Shown one piece after another: positions 14,484-21,914 of a DNA stretch of 21,914 bases. The notes under the pieces were generated by a model. It did not search any database and was not told the DNA's origin. It saw only the letters and a program-made list of their open reading frames with translations. Numbering within the stretch: the first letter of the stretch is position 1; each line of letters opens with the position of its first letter. This stretch comes from Lachnospiraceae bacterium UBA3332 (GTDB lineage Bacteria; Bacillota; Clostridia; Lachnospirales; Lachnospiraceae). Location of the stretch: contig DERU01000273.1 of the NCBI GenBank assembly GCA_002361095.1, positions 11,404-33,317 on the forward strand, written 5' to 3'. Both the position numbers and the translations under genes were made by a program.

Positions 14484-17189
14484 TCAACCTCCCATTCCCG
14501 ACAGCCTCCAGGCCAGATAGCACATAAGCCCGGCCGCCGGAACCACATATACCGCCAACAGTCCTCCGGCAAAAAGAACCCCAAACAATGCCCCGGACAA
14601 CCGCCGCGCCAGGGGCAGACGACGGGCGGGCCACACAATGCCGATCAACCCAAGCAGCGTCAGGCAAACCCCGCAAAAAAGCCCCGGAGGCACAAAAGAC
14701 AACCGGATTTCATTGCGGCCTTCCTCCGCAAAAATTCCCAGAAAACCACCGAACACCGTCACCGGCTCTGCTTCTTTCCGGTTCACACTACAGCGCCACC
14801 CTTCCAGCGCGGCAACCGGCAAAAACACAAGCTGTCCCTTTGCGGCGCCGTCAAGCGTTACCCGAATTTCCCCCTTCCGCTCCCCTGCCTTCGTCTGCAA
14901 AGCCGCCGAACACCTGCGTTTTTCAAAAGCCTGCTCCCATGTGTCCCTGTCCAGAATGCCCGCTTCCATATTTTCCGCAGACACAACTGCACCGTTTCTG
15001 TCCCGCACCGTAATTGTGATTTCATCCCCCAAAAAAGTGCCCAGTTCCACAAGCCTGTGGGGGCTGAACCGGGCGTCCGCCTCGGCTAAAGCCAATTCCT
15101 CTCCGTTCACCCAAAGCGTAAAATCCCCCGCCGTCCGGTTCAAATCCAAATAGACCGTCCGCTCCCCGTCAAGAAGAAGGTGTAAATTGCCGTCGGCATC
15201 CGGCTGTAACCGTTCTTTACTTCGCCTTTCCAGACAGTCCTCCTGCCCTGCAAGCGCCGCCAGCTTTTCCTGTCTTTCCAGCACGGACATGCTTTCTCCC
15301 CATGTCTGTGTCTCCTCTGTTTCCAACACCATCGCGCCGGACAGCACCGCGTCCGAAACCGCCGTTCCGCCCACCTGCCGGGTTGCTACCCACGGCGTCA
15401 GATATCCCAGCGCTTCCATGGCCTGTTGAAATCCCCGGTCAGCCGTGGGAAAATAACCTCCAAGGGAGCTTTTCCGGTTTACCAGGGGCGCGTTTAACGG
15501 CAGTGCAGGATCTTCCTTTTCGTGCCGCAGCAATTCTTCCTCCTGCCCGCTTCCTCCAGGCCCCGTTTCCTTAACCTTTGCAGCCTGCAAGTTCATCTCC
15601 CGGTATGCCTCTTCGTTGGCCTGCCGCACGGCATTGCCTGACGGCAGGAGCAAAAACGTATACAGGCACAGCCCGCAGGCCATGACCGGCACAACCATGC
15701 CCCGTTCCCGGTATGCCCGATCTGTCCCGGCAAAAGCACATCCACATAGCGCGGCCGTAAACAGGAGCCCTAAAAGCAGGCATACCTGCGCCGTCTCCAC
15801 AGGGCAGACAGCGCTGATCGCCAGACTGTGAAAGGCCTGCACAATCCGCTCCTCCCACAAAAAGGCCAATGCCAGCGCAGTCCCGCAAAGGCATACACCG
15901 CCCAGTCCCCACAGGACAAAAAGCCGTTCCCGCAGCGTTCCCGGCCGTTTGGCTTTTGCCGGTTCTGCCTTTTTCCCTGCCGTTTCTTCCTCCCTGCGAA
16001 CCAGCAGGCACTTGACCAGACAGACCTGGGCCAGCACTACCATATAGGCATACCGCACCGGAAAACATACATAGGAACCCATATGCCAAAGCAGATTGGC
16101 CGGCTGCAAAAGCACCGTCAGTAAAAACCATGCGTACAGGACAAGAAAAAAACGTTCCCGCCCGGAAAACACCGTCCAAATCCGCGCCCCCTTTTCGCGT
16201 TTTCTAAGCCGCCCGGCAAGCAGCCACAACAGTATTGCCCAAAGCACCGGATGCCCGATCTGGAACAGCCTTTCAAACAAATCATCCAGCCCGTGCCGCC
16301 GCATGACCGCAAAATAAGACAGATTCTCCCCCGCCCGGGAGGAGGAAAGCAAAATCCGCATACCGGGCCAAAGCACCGCTCCCGAAAGACACACTCCGGC
16401 AGCGGTATAAAACCCCAACCGGCACACGGCCTGCGCGCGCGTGCAATCCCCGCTGCCATCATGGGTTTCTGCCTGCGGCTTTTTAGGATTCTTATAAAAC
16501 CAAAAATAAATGCCGCTTCCAAAAAGCGTGGCCAAAAGTGTCATAAACCCCAGCTGCACGCTCAAAACAAGCTGATACCCCAACAGCAAGGCATACATGC
16601 GCCCCTGGCCTTTTGCAAACAGACGGTACAGGGCCCTTACAAACAGCGGAAACAGTACCGGAAAGTACATCCATTTGATAATCTGGTAATTGTAAGCCGT
16701 ATACCCGCAAAGCGCATAGCACAGGCTCAGCGCCACGTTCCATCGTCTATTTTGGGGAAACAGCTTTAAAAGCAGAAAATTTGCCGACGCGGCCGACGCG
16801 GCCATATAGCAGAGCAGCAGCACGTTTACCGCCAGGTAAATCCGCTCCCTGCCGAACAGAAAAAGAAGATAATTAAAGGGATTGAGAACCTCATTGATCG
16901 TGTCCACATACAGATTCGCGCCGCCTGAAACATGAAAATCCATAAACAGATTCTTTTCCCCCGATACCACATCATAAAAGCGGTATAAAAGCGGCACATA
17001 CTGGGAGTATAAGTCCGTAGTCATAATGGAACCGCCCCCGAAAGGATACATTCCTTTTATCAGATACAGTACCGACAAAAGCCCTGCCGTAAGCAGGGCA
17101 GCAGTTACAGGTTGTCCCATTGCATCTATCCGGTTCTTTTCCCCGGCCGTTTTAGCCCCATATCCCATTCTTTCCCGTTTTCCCTTCAC
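14484..17189 (-). CDS. YfhO-family GT-C membrane protein
   Basis: This 901-residue multi-spanning protein resembles YfhO, a GT-C type membrane glycosyltransferase that in Bacillus and Listeria moves a sugar from a lipid carrier onto lipoteichoic acid on the outer face (family knowledge). The family signature YPFGGGSIMTTDLYSQYVPL is near residues 48-67, and FMDFHVSGGANLY follows. About a dozen membrane segments reach to residue ~520. A large extracellular part (about 520-850) has NRKSSLGGYFPTADRGFQQA and GGTAVSDAVLSGAM, both usual for YfhO. Two or more membrane segments close the protein. The GTG at 17189 overlaps the previous stop codon (GTGA); an ATG seven codons later (17168) is equally possible. 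No CsbB-like carrier-loading transferase is visible. Confidence 0.9.
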   Translation of the reverse strand: MKGKRERMGYGAKTAGEKNRIDAMGQPVTAALLTAGLLSVLYLIKGMYPFGGGSIMTTDLYSQYVPLLYRFYDVVSGEKNLFMDFHVSGGANLYVDTINEVLNPFNYLLFLFGRERIYLAVNVLLLCYMAASAASANFLLLKLFPQNRRWNVALSLCYALCGYTAYNYQIIKWMYFPVLFPLFVRALYRLFAKGQGRMYALLLGYQLVLSVQLGFMTLLATLFGSGIYFWFYKNPKKPQAETHDGSGDCTRAQAVCRLGFYTAAGVCLSGAVLWPGMRILLSSSRAGENLSYFAVMRRHGLDDLFERLFQIGHPVLWAILLWLLAGRLRKREKGARIWTVFSGRERFFLVLYAWFLLTVLLQPANLLWHMGSYVCFPVRYAYMVVLAQVCLVKCLLVRREEETAGKKAEPAKAKRPGTLRERLFVLWGLGGVCLCGTALALAFLWEERIVQAFHSLAISAVCPVETAQVCLLLGLLFTAALCGCAFAGTDRAYRERGMVVPVMACGLCLYTFLLLPSGNAVRQANEEAYREMNLQAAKVKETGPGGSGQEEELLRHEKEDPALPLNAPLVNRKSSLGGYFPTADRGFQQAMEALGYLTPWVATRQVGGTAVSDAVLSGAMVLETEETQTWGESMSVLERQEKLAALAGQEDCLERRSKERLQPDADGNLHLLLDGERTVYLDLNRTAGDFTLWVNGEELALAEADARFSPHRLVELGTFLGDEITITVRDRNGAVVSAENMEAGILDRDTWEQAFEKRRCSAALQTKAGERKGEIRVTLDGAAKGQLVFLPVAALEGWRCSVNRKEAEPVTVFGGFLGIFAEEGRNEIRLSFVPPGLFCGVCLTLLGLIGIVWPARRLPLARRLSGALFGVLFAGGLLAVYVVPAAGLMCYLAWRLSGMGG

Positions 17190-18307
17190 CCTTTGTGTAT
17201 CAAATCTTTAAGCATCTTATTATTGTAACGTTCCCCCAGCAATTTTTCCAGCTTTTCTTCCCGCACATACCCTTTCAGCGCCCTCCCCTGCCCGACCATA
17301 TCTTTCGTCATGCATGCATACACAACGCTGCTGCCATGAAATCCGTCCACAAAATAGGAATCATCCACACCCAAAGCGGAAACATTGGTATAATCAAAAT
17401 ATTCATAACCATATTTCCAAAACAATTCCCCGCACTTTGCATTCATTTCATCCAGATAGCCATACTTACCGCTTGCCGTTATCCTATCATAAACGCTGGG
17501 TGCAAACGGCGGTGCAAAACCGATTACTTGAATTCCTCTCCCTTTACAATATCGCAAAAAGGTCTCCAAATGTCCGCATGTCTTTTCGTCCGCATGTTCT
17601 CCCCATTCAAACCGGCTGCGTCCATCCTCAATTCGCTTAAATGTATCCGTAAACCTATCTTCCTCTTTTTCGTCCGTTTCACGATAAATCGTTCCGTAAT
17701 AGTACGACCCATCCCATTGATAACCGGTATCTTTTGCACGTCCATTAAAACCAAAATTCATAGGATAACGGTTTATACTCTGAAAATCCCATTTCCCATT
17801 GATAAAATCTTCTATCATTTTCCATTCCATGGAAATCTTACTTCTTTGCTCCATTCCAATAGGCTCATAACTCTCATAGGGAATGCACTGCCGGTTCCAT
17901 GTGTCATTAAACACCCATTGATCCAATCCCAAAATAATAATCTTAGGCGTATAATTTAAATTTTTTACAAAATTTAAATACTGATCATAATTCCACCCTA
18001 CGGCTCCCCCACAATTATAAAAAGACGTATCAAAATAATCATTCTCAAACTGCATTACCCGCGATGTCCCCAAAACCAGTACATCCGCCTGATAATAATT
18101 TGCATTTTCCAACTTATAATACGCCGTCTGTTCATGATATCCCATCCCGATAAAAATGGTGTGATCCTGTCTCTGCTCCTCCATCAACCGGCCAAAATCA
18201 CGAAATTCCCCCGTCATATACCCAATATAATAAACTACAATCAAAAAGACGCCTACAAAATAAAACGGTATCAAAAACAGCAGCAGCCGACATAAAAATT
18301 TTCTCAT
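17186..18307 (-). CDS. SGNH/DltD-like protein, MBOAT partner
   Basis: This 373-residue protein has one N-terminal membrane anchor (about residues 7-30) and an extracytoplasmic SGNH-hydrolase-like domain. The nucleophile block is VLVLGTSRVMQF with S82, and the D-x-x-H block is FVDGFHGS with D321 and H324, so the catalytic triad looks intact. DltD, AlgJ/AlgX and PatB proteins of this type work with MBOAT proteins to move acyl groups onto surface polymers (family knowledge). The MBOAT gene lies directly upstream, its stop 9 bp before this start, which supports a functional pair. The ATG at 18307 is preferred because GAGG lies 7 bp upstream; an ATG at 18313 is too close to that site. Base composition is clearly more AT-rich than the flanking YfhO gene. 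Acceptor polymer and acyl group are unknown. Confidence 0.88.
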   Translation of the reverse strand: MRKFLCRLLLFLIPFYFVGVFLIVVYYIGYMTGEFRDFGRLMEEQRQDHTIFIGMGYHEQTAYYKLENANYYQADVLVLGTSRVMQFENDYFDTSFYNCGGAVGWNYDQYLNFVKNLNYTPKIIILGLDQWVFNDTWNRQCIPYESYEPIGMEQRSKISMEWKMIEDFINGKWDFQSINRYPMNFGFNGRAKDTGYQWDGSYYYGTIYRETDEKEEDRFTDTFKRIEDGRSRFEWGEHADEKTCGHLETFLRYCKGRGIQVIGFAPPFAPSVYDRITASGKYGYLDEMNAKCGELFWKYGYEYFDYTNVSALGVDDSYFVDGFHGSSVVYACMTKDMVGQGRALKGYVREEKLEKLLGERYNNKMLKDLIHKG

Positions 18308-18316
18308 ATCCATACC

Positions 18317-19748
18317 TCAAAATTGAAAATAGACGAATGGGTTTGCACCTGCGTTTTGAAAACAGTAAACAATCAATACCATTCCCAATAGATAATAGAT
18401 TCCCCAGCGAATGATTTTCGGAAATCTTGCAAATTCTTTCAGCGGATCTTTATACAAACTCACCCAATCGAATGCCAGTAACAGCAATACAGATATTCCA
18501 ATTTTGATATAAGTTGCCCTCCTTATCCCAACCGCCGCAAACCCGTTTCTGATATAATCCACAGGAGCCAAAATTCCCTCAAACATAAACCGGATCACAT
18601 GACACGCTTCCTGCAATGTATCCGCCCGAAAAAAAATCCACGCAAACGTCACAAATACAAACACAACCGCCATGGATAGGAAACGCCATTTTTTCTTTAC
18701 ATGCAGATGTAGAACATCCTCCGCTATTTGCGCACATCCATGAATACCGCCCCATAAAACAAATGTCCCATTGGCTCCGTGCCACAGACCGCTTAACAAA
18801 AAAGTAACCAGCGTATTGATATATTTCCGAAGCCTTCCTTTTCGATTTCCACCCAAGGGGATATACACATAATCCCGAAACCATGTTGACAGAGAAATAT
18901 GCCATTTTCGCCAAAACTCATGAACAGACAAAGACAAATAGGGACTTCTGAAATTTGTCATCAGCCGGATTCCCAACAGCCTCGCTGAACCGATTGCAAT
19001 ATCGGAATACCCGGAGAAATCACAATATATCTGAATGGAAAAGAAGATTGCCGCGATCAGCAATACCCCCCCCCCTATAAGAAAACGTTTTCTCATACAC
19101 CAAATCCACATAATATGCCAATGTATCGGCAATCACAATTTTTTTAAAGAATCCCCAAAGCATTTGCCGCAACCCATATACTGCATCCCCATATTGAAAA
19201 TCATGCGCTTCCTTGATCTGCGGCAAAAGATTATCCGTCCTCTCAATCGGTCCCGCAACCAGCTGTGGAAAAAAGGAAACAAAAACCGCATATTTCCCAA
19301 AATGTTTTTCCGGCTGCACCCTGCCCTGGTAGACGTCAATGACATAACTAAGCGTCTGGAACGTATAAAAAGAAATTCCCACCGGCAGTAACAGGTGCAA
19401 CGTAACCGGATGTAACTGCAGGGAAAACAGTTTCATAAAATCACATAAAATACCCATAAAAAAATTAAAATACTTAAACAGAAAAAGTACACCCAGACAA
19501 ACGGCTGTCGAACCAAACAGAACAAGCCTTTTTGCTTTTTCCGATGGCATCCTTGCCAACAGACGGCCGCACAGATAAGACACTCCCGTCGTAAACAAAA
19601 TCAAAACCACATATTTAGCATTCCAACTCATATAAAAATAATAGCTGGAAATCAATAATACAATCCATTGGTACTTCTTAGGTATCAGCCAATACGCAAA
19701 AAATACGATGGGGAAAAAGACCGCAAACGCAATCGAATTAAAACTCAT
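18317..19748 (-). pseudogene. MBOAT O-acyltransferase, frameshifted at a G10 tract
   Basis: This membrane-bound O-acyltransferase (AlgI/PatA/DltB group) would pass acyl groups across the membrane to the SGNH partner. It starts at ATG 19748 with GGGAGG 9 bp upstream and the family-typical MSFNSIAFAVFFPIVFFAYW. The first frame runs to 19020 and ends in unrelated residues; the second frame carries IQIYCDFSGYSDIAIG, FWRKWHISLSTWFRDY and the catalytic GLWHG histidine and ends at 18317. The two meet at ten consecutive Gs (19066-19075). Nine Gs would give one 476-residue protein, a normal family length, with the join SYRGGVLLIAAIFF aligning with relatives. The gene may therefore be phase-variable, rescued by slippage, or wrongly sequenced rather than dead. 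As written, translation stops after about 242 residues, before the catalytic histidine. Confidence 0.88.
19066..19075 (-). repeat. poly-G tract (10 G on the coding strand) inside the MBOAT gene
   Basis: Ten C residues on the + strand read as ten Gs in the coding strand. It is the longest homopolymer I noticed in the window, and it lies precisely where the MBOAT reading frame breaks. Ten Gs put the gene out of frame; nine or twelve put it in frame. Such tracts slip easily during replication and are a known cause of phase variation in surface-structure genes of other bacteria. They are also prone to sequencing errors. Confidence 0.95.
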
Positions 19749-19792
19749 AGCAGAAAACCTCCCATTTCTTTTCCCGATACAAAACGTTTGTG

Positions 19793-21238
19793 TTATCCCA
19801 GACACCACACGCCGATCATCGCCACACTAAGCAGGCAAAACAGAACCAGCAGGCCTGTCAAAACGCCCCTGCGCCATGTTTTCCCCATCCCCTGCCAGAC
19901 AAAACCCAGCGCCACCGCCGGAAACAGCAGTTCAATCTCGATATAGCGGAAATGCATGCTGCATTGCTGGGGATAATCGTATGCGAATTTTAAATAAAAA
20001 AGCAAATGCACCAAATATCCGGCAACAAAAAGAATCCGGCATGAAACGTCAATCGGCGGCAGCGGTTTTTCCTTCGCTGTCCGTTCCTCCCGCGAATTTG
20101 CAAAGACACCCTTTCCGTGTTTCGTCTCCTTGTCGCGCCGCATTCCCCCTCCGCTGGCGCACATTGCGCGAACCGGACCGGTCAAAAAGATTTTTCCAAA
20201 CGCCAGCAGGGCCGCAAAAGCCAATACGGCTCCCGCAGCCATCAAAAACACCGCCAAAACCTTCACGCCGCGCCCTACGCCCGCCATGTCCCATTCTCCC
20301 AGCACCGACGTACGGACAAGCTGCATCCATACATTGTAGCCGCATCCGATCTTAAAATGCAGCAGATTATCCAGCATCTCTTCGGGAACCGGCCATAAAA
20401 ACCGATTCACCACCGGAATATTCCCCGTATACTGCCAGGAATCCTCCGGCAGCGTATAGATCCACACCAACGGCATCTTGTACAAAATAGCGTTACGCAC
20501 ATAAAAACTCATTCCGAGGGGAATGGAGACCGCTCCAAACACTGCATACTGCAAAAGCAGTTTGCCCGCACGCCCCCCCTTTTTGCGCTCTGCCGCCAGC
20601 TCATAGAGAAACACAAAGGCGATGGGAAATGCCATCTGCGCCACATTCTGTTTGGTCAGCATTCCAAGCCCGACAGACAATGCCACCGCCACAATATTGC
20701 GCATACTCCGCGCCCTGCTCCACCGTATGGTCGTATACACACACAACAGGGTAAACAAAAGACTCATGCAATCGTTGTTAACGCTGCCGGAAAGCAGCAC
20801 CAGAGCCGGATGAAAGGCAAACAGCGCCGTAAGAAAGCACACCGTTTTTTCCTCCAGGGCAAAACACCGCACAATTTTTACCAAAACCATTAAAATCAGG
20901 AGGCTGCACACAAAAGGAACCGCCTGTATGGACTCCTCCAGCACATCCGTATTGCGGATAAAAAAGGAGAGGAACTTCATCCAAAGCGCACAGACATAAT
21001 GGTGCAGGGGCGGATGGTGAAACTGGTATACACCTGTGGGGTCAAAATCCGGCAGCCGCCAGTTTTCATAAAAATACTGGATGTACGCCAGGTGTCCCCC
21101 CGTCACCGTATGTCCGGCATCCAAATCAATCATGCCGATATCATACTGTCTGTCATAGATAGTGGAAAAGAGGACATAAAAAAGCCGCAGCGCAAACCCT
21201 GCCCCCAGCAGGACATCCGTTTTCCGCCGGCCCTTCAT
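19793..21238 (-). CDS. PMT/ArnT-like GT-C glycosyltransferase
   Basis: This 481-residue multi-spanning protein resembles dolichol/undecaprenyl-phosphate-sugar dependent transferases (PMT, ArnT; GT39/GT83 type). Residues after the first membrane segment include YDIGMIDLDAGHTVTGGHLA and a HHPPLHHY block, matching the acidic and HPP-type motifs of the first extracytoplasmic loop. About ten further membrane segments follow; a hydrophilic stretch near residues 355-400 interrupts them. The ATG at 21238 overlaps the upstream stop codon as ATGA, implying translational coupling; an ATG at 21262 lies further inside the preceding gene. A G7 run (20573-20579) lies within the gene, in frame. It precedes the MBOAT gene by 44 bp. 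It probably adds a sugar to a surface polymer or lipid (inference); donor and acceptor are unknown. Confidence 0.85.
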   Translation of the reverse strand: MKGRRKTDVLLGAGFALRLFYVLFSTIYDRQYDIGMIDLDAGHTVTGGHLAYIQYFYENWRLPDFDPTGVYQFHHPPLHHYVCALWMKFLSFFIRNTDVLEESIQAVPFVCSLLILMVLVKIVRCFALEEKTVCFLTALFAFHPALVLLSGSVNNDCMSLLFTLLCVYTTIRWSRARSMRNIVAVALSVGLGMLTKQNVAQMAFPIAFVFLYELAAERKKGGRAGKLLLQYAVFGAVSIPLGMSFYVRNAILYKMPLVWIYTLPEDSWQYTGNIPVVNRFLWPVPEEMLDNLLHFKIGCGYNVWMQLVRTSVLGEWDMAGVGRGVKVLAVFLMAAGAVLAFAALLAFGKIFLTGPVRAMCASGGGMRRDKETKHGKGVFANSREERTAKEKPLPPIDVSCRILFVAGYLVHLLFYLKFAYDYPQQCSMHFRYIEIELLFPAVALGFVWQGMGKTWRRGVLTGLLVLFCLLSVAMIGVWCLG

Positions 21239-21741
21239 GCATGCAAAACCCGTATCTGGCACATCTGCATAGTCGTCAGGGCCGCCCGGTGGCTTTCAGG
21301 CGTCACGCCCGCGCAGCAGGCCGCATCCACACAGATGTCCGCCTCCGGCAGGGCCGCCTTTAATAGCAGGGCGTTGGAAACCACGCAGATATCCGTGCAC
21401 AGTCCCACCAGCTCAACCTCCTCAAACATTCTCTCATTCCAACGTGTCCAGCCGAAAGTCGGTTTATCGATGAAGATACAGCCGGGCACCTCCAGCCCCT
21501 CTGCAATCTCCCAGCCCTTCGTCCCATAAATGCAGTGCTTCACAGGCAGTTTTTTTCCTTCCGGCGTGTCCAGATAATTTTCCTGATGGGTATCCCTCGT
21601 AAAGATGATCTCATCTCCCCGCTCCCGATATTCCCCAATCTTTTTTTTCACATTTTCAACAATTCCCTGCGCCTCTTTGGTCCCCAGAGATCCGTCGATA
21701 AAATCATTCTGCATGTCCACTACTATCAATGTCTTTTTCAT
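21235..21741 (-). CDS. isochorismatase-family cysteine hydrolase, nicotinamidase-like
   Basis: This 168-residue soluble protein is a cysteine hydrolase. The triad is readable as D9 (VVDMQNDF), K93 (FIDKPTFG) and C119 (GLCTDICV). The metal site of nicotinamidases is suggested by D50 and H52 (TRDTHQENY) and H69 (PVKHCIYGTKGW). The family includes nicotinamidases that deaminate nicotinamide for NAD salvage; the metal ligands make that the best guess, but other amidases share the fold and no gene symbol is assigned. Length is slightly shorter than typical nicotinamidases of about 180-210 residues. The ATG at 21741 has AGAGGAG about 7 bp upstream. It is the first gene of the leftward row and overlaps the glycosyltransferase start by 4 bp, an unexpected partner for surface-polymer genes. 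Confidence 0.9.
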   Translation of the reverse strand: MKKTLIVVDMQNDFIDGSLGTKEAQGIVENVKKKIGEYRERGDEIIFTRDTHQENYLDTPEGKKLPVKHCIYGTKGWEIAEGLEVPGCIFIDKPTFGWTRWNERMFEEVELVGLCTDICVVSNALLLKAALPEADICVDAACCAGVTPESHRAALTTMQMCQIRVLHA

Positions 21742-21803
21742 GTCAATACTCCTCTCTTTTCTGCAGTCTGCAAATTTTCTCCGGAATCATTTTCAGGAAT
21801 TCA

Positions 21804-21832
21804 TTGACAGACCAACCATGATTTGATACAAT
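21804..21832 (+). promoter_or_regulatory. strong promoter for the tRNA-Thr gene
   Basis: A perfect -35 TTGACA (21804-21809) and TACAAT -10 (21827-21832, one mismatch) are spaced 17 bp apart. Transcription should start near 21839, about 29 bases before the tRNA. This is the best consensus promoter I found in the window and fits a stable-RNA gene. Confidence 0.75.
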
Positions 21833-21867
21833 AAGTTTCGGCGATTGGAAAATTCCATTGTCTGTAA

Positions 21868-21914
21868 GCTGATGTAGCACAGTCGGTAGTGCGTCGCATT
21901 GGTAGTGCGGAGGT
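21868..21914 (+). tRNA. tRNA-Thr (anticodon GGT), 5' part, cut by window end
   Basis: The last 47 bases fold as the first half of a tRNA. The acceptor 5' strand is GCTGATG, followed by TA, a D arm with stem GCAC/GTGC and loop AGTCGGTA, then a spacer G. The anticodon stem is TCGCA/TGCGG (one G-U pair) with loop TTGGTAG, placing GGT at positions 34-36, which reads ACC threonine codons. The T arm and 3' acceptor strand lie outside the window. Sequence and anticodon agree with clostridial tRNA-Thr genes as I remember them. Confidence 0.88.

Noticed and set aside
14480..14638. N-terminal extension of GH20 back to the ATG at 14638
   Set aside because: It would overlap the YfhO gene by about 150 bp in another frame and would bury the signal peptide.
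18317..19132. A separate MBOAT gene starting at the ATG at 19132
   Set aside because: Its first 22 residues are an out-of-frame reading of the upstream half, it lacks a ribosome binding site, and it would miss the N-terminal membrane segments. It is the second half of one frameshifted gene.
20573..20579. G7 run in the PMT-like gene as a second phase-variable tract
   Set aside because: The frame is intact and seven Gs is at the lower edge of slippage-prone lengths; noted but not claimed.
1..21914. CRISPR arrays, insertion sequences, prophage genes or integrase next to the tRNA
   Set aside because: No regularly spaced repeats, transposase-like or integrase-like proteins, or terminal inverted repeats were seen on either strand; the tRNA's 3' side is outside the window.

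Overview
This 21.9 kb window looks like part of a gut-associated Firmicutes chromosome, most likely a clostridial (Lachnospiraceae-like) species. The evidence is indirect: strong AGGAGG-type ribosome binding sites, YtcP/LplB-type and MalF/MalG-type sugar ABC transporters with AraC-family control, host-glycan enzymes (GH38, GH112, GH20, a cytosolic S1 sulfatase), a tRNA-Thr of clostridial type, and moderately GC-rich coding DNA. No prophage, insertion sequence, plasmid function or CRISPR array was seen.

Region 1 (1-3825, + strand) is the end of a glycan-import operon. It holds the 3' part of an LplB-type permease, a complete YtcP-type permease, and a GH38 alpha-mannosidase preceded by a hairpin-rich 127 bp gap. 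Region 2 (3838-10806, - strand) is a second, converging operon read from right to left: a lipoprotein solute-binding protein, two permeases, a GH112 galacto-N-biose/lacto-N-biose-type phosphorylase and a sulfatase without a signal peptide. It fits uptake of mucin- or milk-type beta-galactosyl-HexNAc disaccharides, possibly sulfated, which are desulfated and phosphorolysed inside the cell. A divergent AraC-family regulator (11198-12037, + strand) shares the control region and is the likely regulator. A stem-loop between the binding-protein and permease genes may lower permease expression relative to the binding protein.

Region 3 (12053-21741, - strand) is a tightly packed gene row: an isochorismatase-family hydrolase, a PMT/ArnT-like GT-C glycosyltransferase, an MBOAT O-acyltransferase, an SGNH/DltD-like partner, a YfhO-family GT-C membrane protein, and a secreted or membrane-tethered GH20 enzyme with a CBM32-like domain. 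Most junctions overlap or are a few bases long. The row resembles machinery that builds and O-acylates a cell-surface glycopolymer. Its last gene, the GH20, could instead supply disaccharides to the neighbouring GH112 operon as a lacto-N-biosidase or hexosaminidase. The MBOAT and SGNH genes are clearly more AT-rich than their neighbours.

The most striking observation is that the MBOAT gene is broken in this sequence exactly at a run of ten G residues (coding strand, 19066-19075). Nine Gs would restore one full-length protein that aligns with the family across the join. This is the classic architecture of a phase-variable contingency locus and would switch surface-polymer O-acylation, although a homopolymer sequencing error must be excluded. 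The right edge cuts through a tRNA-Thr(GGT) gene with a near-consensus promoter.
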